DNA from: Streptomyces actuosus
Lineage (GTDB): Bacteria; Actinomycetota; Actinomycetes; Streptomycetales; Streptomycetaceae
Direction of reading: 5' to 3'
Assembly (NCBI RefSeq): GCF_016921115.1
Contig: NZ_JAFFZS010000029.1
Coordinates: 1 to 64,000, forward strand
Length of the DNA: 64,000 nt
In this document: piece after piece, positions 61,768 through 64,000 of the stretch
Layout: every line of letters begins with the position of its first letter
Numbering within the stretch: the stretch's first letter is position 1
Notes under the pieces: generated by a model
What the model was told of the DNA's origin: nothing
Seen by the model: only the letters and a program-made list of their open reading frames with translations
Database searches by the model: none
Translations under genes and position numbers: made by a program

Positions 61768-62414
61768 GCCCCGAGACCGCGAAGTCCCTGGAGACCAAGA
61801 CCAAGTTGCTGGAGGGCGCGCTGCGCACGCTCACCGAGCAGGGCATCGCGAAGACGTCGGCACGGACGGTGGCGGCGGCGGCCGGGGTCAATCAGGCGCT
61901 GGTGTTCTACCACTTCGGCTCGGTGGACGCACTCCTCGCGGCGGCCTGCCGGTACGGGGCGGAGCAGGCGGTGGCGGCGTACCGGCCCCGGCTCGCCGCG
62001 GTCTCCTCGCTGTCCGAACTCCTCGCCGTAGGACGAGAGATCCACGAGCAGGAGCGCGCCGACGGGCACGTCTCCCTCCTCGGCCAGCTGCTGGCCGGTG
62101 CGCCCACGCACGCGGCGGTCGGCCCGGCCACCGCGGCGGGGCTCGATCTGTGGATCGCCGAGATCGAGAAGGTGCTGCGGCGCGTGCTGGTGGGCACGCC
62201 CCTGTCGGAGTGCGCCGATCCGGCGGGGCTGGCCCGTGCGGTGGCCGCGTCGTTCGTCGGGATCGAGCTGTACGAGCAGGTGGACGTCGCCGGGGCGGGC
62301 GCGGCCCTCGACGCCCTGGACCAGCTGGGGGCGCTCGTCGCGGCGCTGGAGGAACTGGGGCCCGTCGCCCAGCGGGCGGTGCGGCACCACCTGCGCAGAT
62401 CCGGCCGCCGGTAG
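61764..62414 (+). CDS. TetR family transcriptional regulator
   Basis: The 216-aa product has the N-terminal helix-turn-helix (LEGALRTLTEQGIAKTSART, VAAAAGVNQALVFYHFGSVD) and an Ala/Leu-rich ligand-binding C-terminal domain. The GTG overlaps the DUF4166 stop. It probably represses its own operon through the two 18-bp palindromes at 60253-60313; the inducer may be the hydrophobic substrate of the SRPBCC/DUF4166 pair. Confidence 0.92.
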   Translation: MSPETAKSLETKTKLLEGALRTLTEQGIAKTSARTVAAAAGVNQALVFYHFGSVDALLAAACRYGAEQAVAAYRPRLAAVSSLSELLAVGREIHEQERADGHVSLLGQLLAGAPTHAAVGPATAAGLDLWIAEIEKVLRRVLVGTPLSECADPAGLARAVAASFVGIELYEQVDVAGAGAALDALDQLGALVAALEELGPVAQRAVRHHLRRSGRR

Positions 62415-62854
62415 TCCGCGGCGCGGCCGGGCGCGGCCCGGACGTGCCCGCGCGCCGGGCAGGGGGCGGCCCGGCCCGGACGTGCCGCCCCGCCGGTTCC
62501 CGCCCTGCCGGTTCCGGCGCCGCCCGATCCCGGCTCGCCGTGGTCCGAGGCGGTCGTCCCGCGCTGGAACGACGATCCGTCGCGCCGGGCGCGCGCTGGG
62601 CGCGCGGCGGGCCGTCGCGCCGAGCATGTGCCCGGGCCCCGCGCCGCCAGGCTGCGCGGAGACTCCGTGCAGCACCGGGGGAGTACCGCGCCCGCCCTTG
62701 CCCGGAGCGGCCCGGGCGATGCGGGACCCCTGGGGCGCGCGAGGGCGTGCAGGCTGCCGGGAGCACGCGACCCCCGCGGTGCCCCTCGCGGGCAGGACCG
62801 CCGAGCCGGGACCCTGCGGATCCGAAGCCCGGGGGACCGAAAGGCGAGACAGGG
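62415..62854. other. Gene-free GC-rich stretch after tetR
   Basis: Holds imperfect repeats of GGCCCGGACGTGCC near 62430-62485 but no credible gene or strong terminator. Confidence 0.45.
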
Positions 62855-62883
62855 CTGACCAGCATGTGACCGGCCGGTAAGGT
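62855..62883 (+). promoter_or_regulatory. Candidate leaderless promoter of the second marR
   Basis: CTGACC (62855-62860) and TAAGGT (62878-62883) are 17 bp apart, and TAAGGT ends 7 nt before GTG 62891. This is the most convincing complete leaderless promoter in the window. Confidence 0.55.
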
Positions 62884-62890
62884 CGAGGGC

Positions 62891-63400
62891 GTGCCGAAGC
62901 CGCTCAGTCTTCCCTTCGACCCCATCGCCCGCGCCGACGAGCTCTGGAAGCAGCGCTGGGGGAACGTGCCGTCCATGGCCGCGATCACCTCGATCATGCG
63001 GGCGCACCAGATCCTGCTCGCCGAGGTCGACGCGGTGGTGAAGCCCTACGGGCTGACGTTCGCGCGCTACGAGGCGCTGGTGCTGCTCACCTTCTCCAAG
63101 GAGGGGGAGCTGCCGATGTCCAAGATCGGCGAGCGCCTCATGGTCCACCCCACCTCCGTGACGAACACCGTCGACCGCCTGGTGCGGTCGGGCCTGGTGG
63201 GCAAGCGCCCCAACCCCAACGACGGCCGCGGCACCCTCGCCTCCATCACCGGCAAGGGGCGCGAGGTGGTCGAGGCCGCCACCCGGGACCTGATGGCCAT
63301 GGACTTCGGCCTGGGCGCCTACGACGCCGAGGAGTGCGGGGAGATCTTCGCCCTGCTGCGCCCGCTCCGGGTCGCGGCGAACGACTTCGACGAGGACTGA
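62891..63400 (+). CDS. MarR family transcriptional regulator (second)
   Basis: The 169-aa product has a MarR winged helix: LTFARYEALVLLTFSKEGEL, MSKIGERLMVHPTSVTNTVD (recognition helix) and wing KRPNPNDGRGTLASIT. The N-terminal ~30 residues (PFDPIARADELWKQRWG) recall PaaX- or HcaR-like MarR regulators. No Shine-Dalgarno sequence precedes GTG 62891. The DUF3817 gene downstream may be a target. Confidence 0.9.
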   Translation: MPKPLSLPFDPIARADELWKQRWGNVPSMAAITSIMRAHQILLAEVDAVVKPYGLTFARYEALVLLTFSKEGELPMSKIGERLMVHPTSVTNTVDRLVRSGLVGKRPNPNDGRGTLASITGKGREVVEAATRDLMAMDFGLGAYDAEECGEIFALLRPLRVAANDFDED

Positions 63401-63668
63401 ACCACCGCATCGGCCCCGGGGTCGACCCGGGTCGGGATCGAGCGGGCCGGGCCGGCTCCCCCGGGGCGGGCTCGGGCCCGGCGGCCGCCCGGCCCGAGCC
63501 TTCCGGCTTCCCCCCGGTCGCCCCGGCATCCTCCGGGCACCGGCCGCTCCCCGGCCGTGGCTTCTCGGGGGCCCTGCTTCTCCCCGGATCCGCTCCTCCC
63601 GGGTGCAGGGCCGTTCCCCCGGCCGGCCCCGGGCCGACCCCCGGCAAGATCTCCCGGAACGCCCGGTT
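63401..63668. other. Gene-free stretch before the last gene
   Basis: C-rich intergenic DNA. I see no convincing hairpin, repeat or gene. Confidence 0.45.
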
Positions 63669-63674
63669 ACGCTC
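63669..63674 (+). promoter_or_regulatory. Candidate -10 box (TACGCT) for a leaderless DUF3817 mRNA
   Basis: TACGCT ends 7 nt before ATG 63682; no Shine-Dalgarno sequence is present. Confidence 0.4.
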
Positions 63675-63681
63675 GTACGCA

Positions 63682-64000
63682 TGAAGAAGAGCGTGCTGAC
63701 GCGCTACCGCGTCATGGCCTACGTGACCGGTGTGCTACTCGTCCTGCTCACGCTGGGCGTCATCGCCAAGTACCTCCTGGACGTGAACGGCGCCGACGGT
63801 TTCACGAGCGTCGTCGGCATCGCGCACGGCTGGCTCTACGTCATCTACCTGATCTTCGCCTTCGACCTCGGCTCCAAGGCGAAGTGGCCGGTGAAGAAGC
63901 AGCTGTGGGTGCTGCTGGCCGGGACGATCCCGACCGCCGCCTTCTTCGTCGAGCGCCGGGTCAGCCACGAGCTGGAGGCCACGGTCGCGCAGAGTGCGCC
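63682..64000 (+). CDS. DUF3817 family membrane protein (second), cut by window end
   Basis: The visible 106 codons encode three hydrophobic helices with VGIAHGWLYVIYLIFAFDLG and LLAGTIPTAAFFVERRVSHE, the same pattern as the gene at 59445 (HGVLFVLYVIF, GGFFAERR). The stop codon is beyond the window. The start ATG follows TACGCT at 7 nt. Confidence 0.88.

Noticed and set aside
62098..62880. Frames running from tetR into the following intergenic DNA
   Set aside because: They are out-of-frame continuations with Arg/Pro/Gly composition and no conserved features.

Overview
This window is a chromosomal core segment of a Streptomyces-type actinobacterium. The base composition is very GC-rich with strongly GC-biased third codon positions, GTG and TTG starts are common, and the gene order (lysA-hom-thrC-thrB-rho-rpmE-prfA-prmC-sua5-glyA-wecA-atp operon, then filP and scy) is, from memory, the order of the SCO535x-SCO541x region of S. 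coelicolor. I saw no rRNA, tRNA, insertion sequence, prophage or CRISPR array.

Left part (1-19320): a 44-bp tandem repeat; an ArgRS-like anticodon-binding protein and lysA; hom, thrC and thrB of the aspartate family; rho with a long leader; a secreted trypsin-like protease with FG-GAP repeats; a LytR-CpsA-Psr protein; then a translation block (rpmE with a sigma-R-type promoter, prfA, prmC, tsaC/sua5), a phosphatase-like protein lacking the usual nucleophile, an SHMT paralogue and a WecA/TagO-type sugar-phosphate transferase. The following atpIBEFHAGDC operon (19621-27439) encodes the complete F1Fo ATP synthase.

Middle (27588-41176): a DUF2550 protein, then a GH18 chitinase on the minus strand with a textbook Streptomyces chitinase promoter (two TGGTCCAGACCT repeats around the -35). 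Just upstream lie the decayed remains of a sensor kinase and response regulator where a ChiS/ChiR pair would be expected. Next come a corrinoid adenosyltransferase, an L,D-transpeptidase-like lipoprotein, a secreted PGRP-type amidase, a gene-poor kilobase, 3-hydroxybutyryl-CoA dehydrogenase, a STAS protein beside a membrane-anchored P-loop protein with a degenerate P-loop, and NucS, the actinobacterial mismatch endonuclease.

Right part (41484-64000): unknown small proteins, a luciferase-like oxidoreductase, two tandem ABC-2 exporter pairs, the tip-growth cytoskeletal proteins FilP and Scy, a methylmalonyl-CoA epimerase / thiolase / MeaB group, a MarR regulator, a three-gene AIM24-family operon, two DUF3817 genes, a thiamine-binding-type protein, and a TetR-controlled operon (SRPBCC, DUF4166, TetR) preceded by two perfect 18-bp palindromes.

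The strongest leads are the eroded chitin two-component system beside an intact chiC, the TetR operator pair overlapping a promoter, the 143-bp perfect internal duplication in scy, the Cys-to-Ser change in the phosphatase, the unexplained AIM24 trio, and a recurrent signature of leaderless transcription (TANNNT 6-8 nt before the start codon, no Shine-Dalgarno sequence) at eight genes. All calls were made by reading the sequence; no database search was run.
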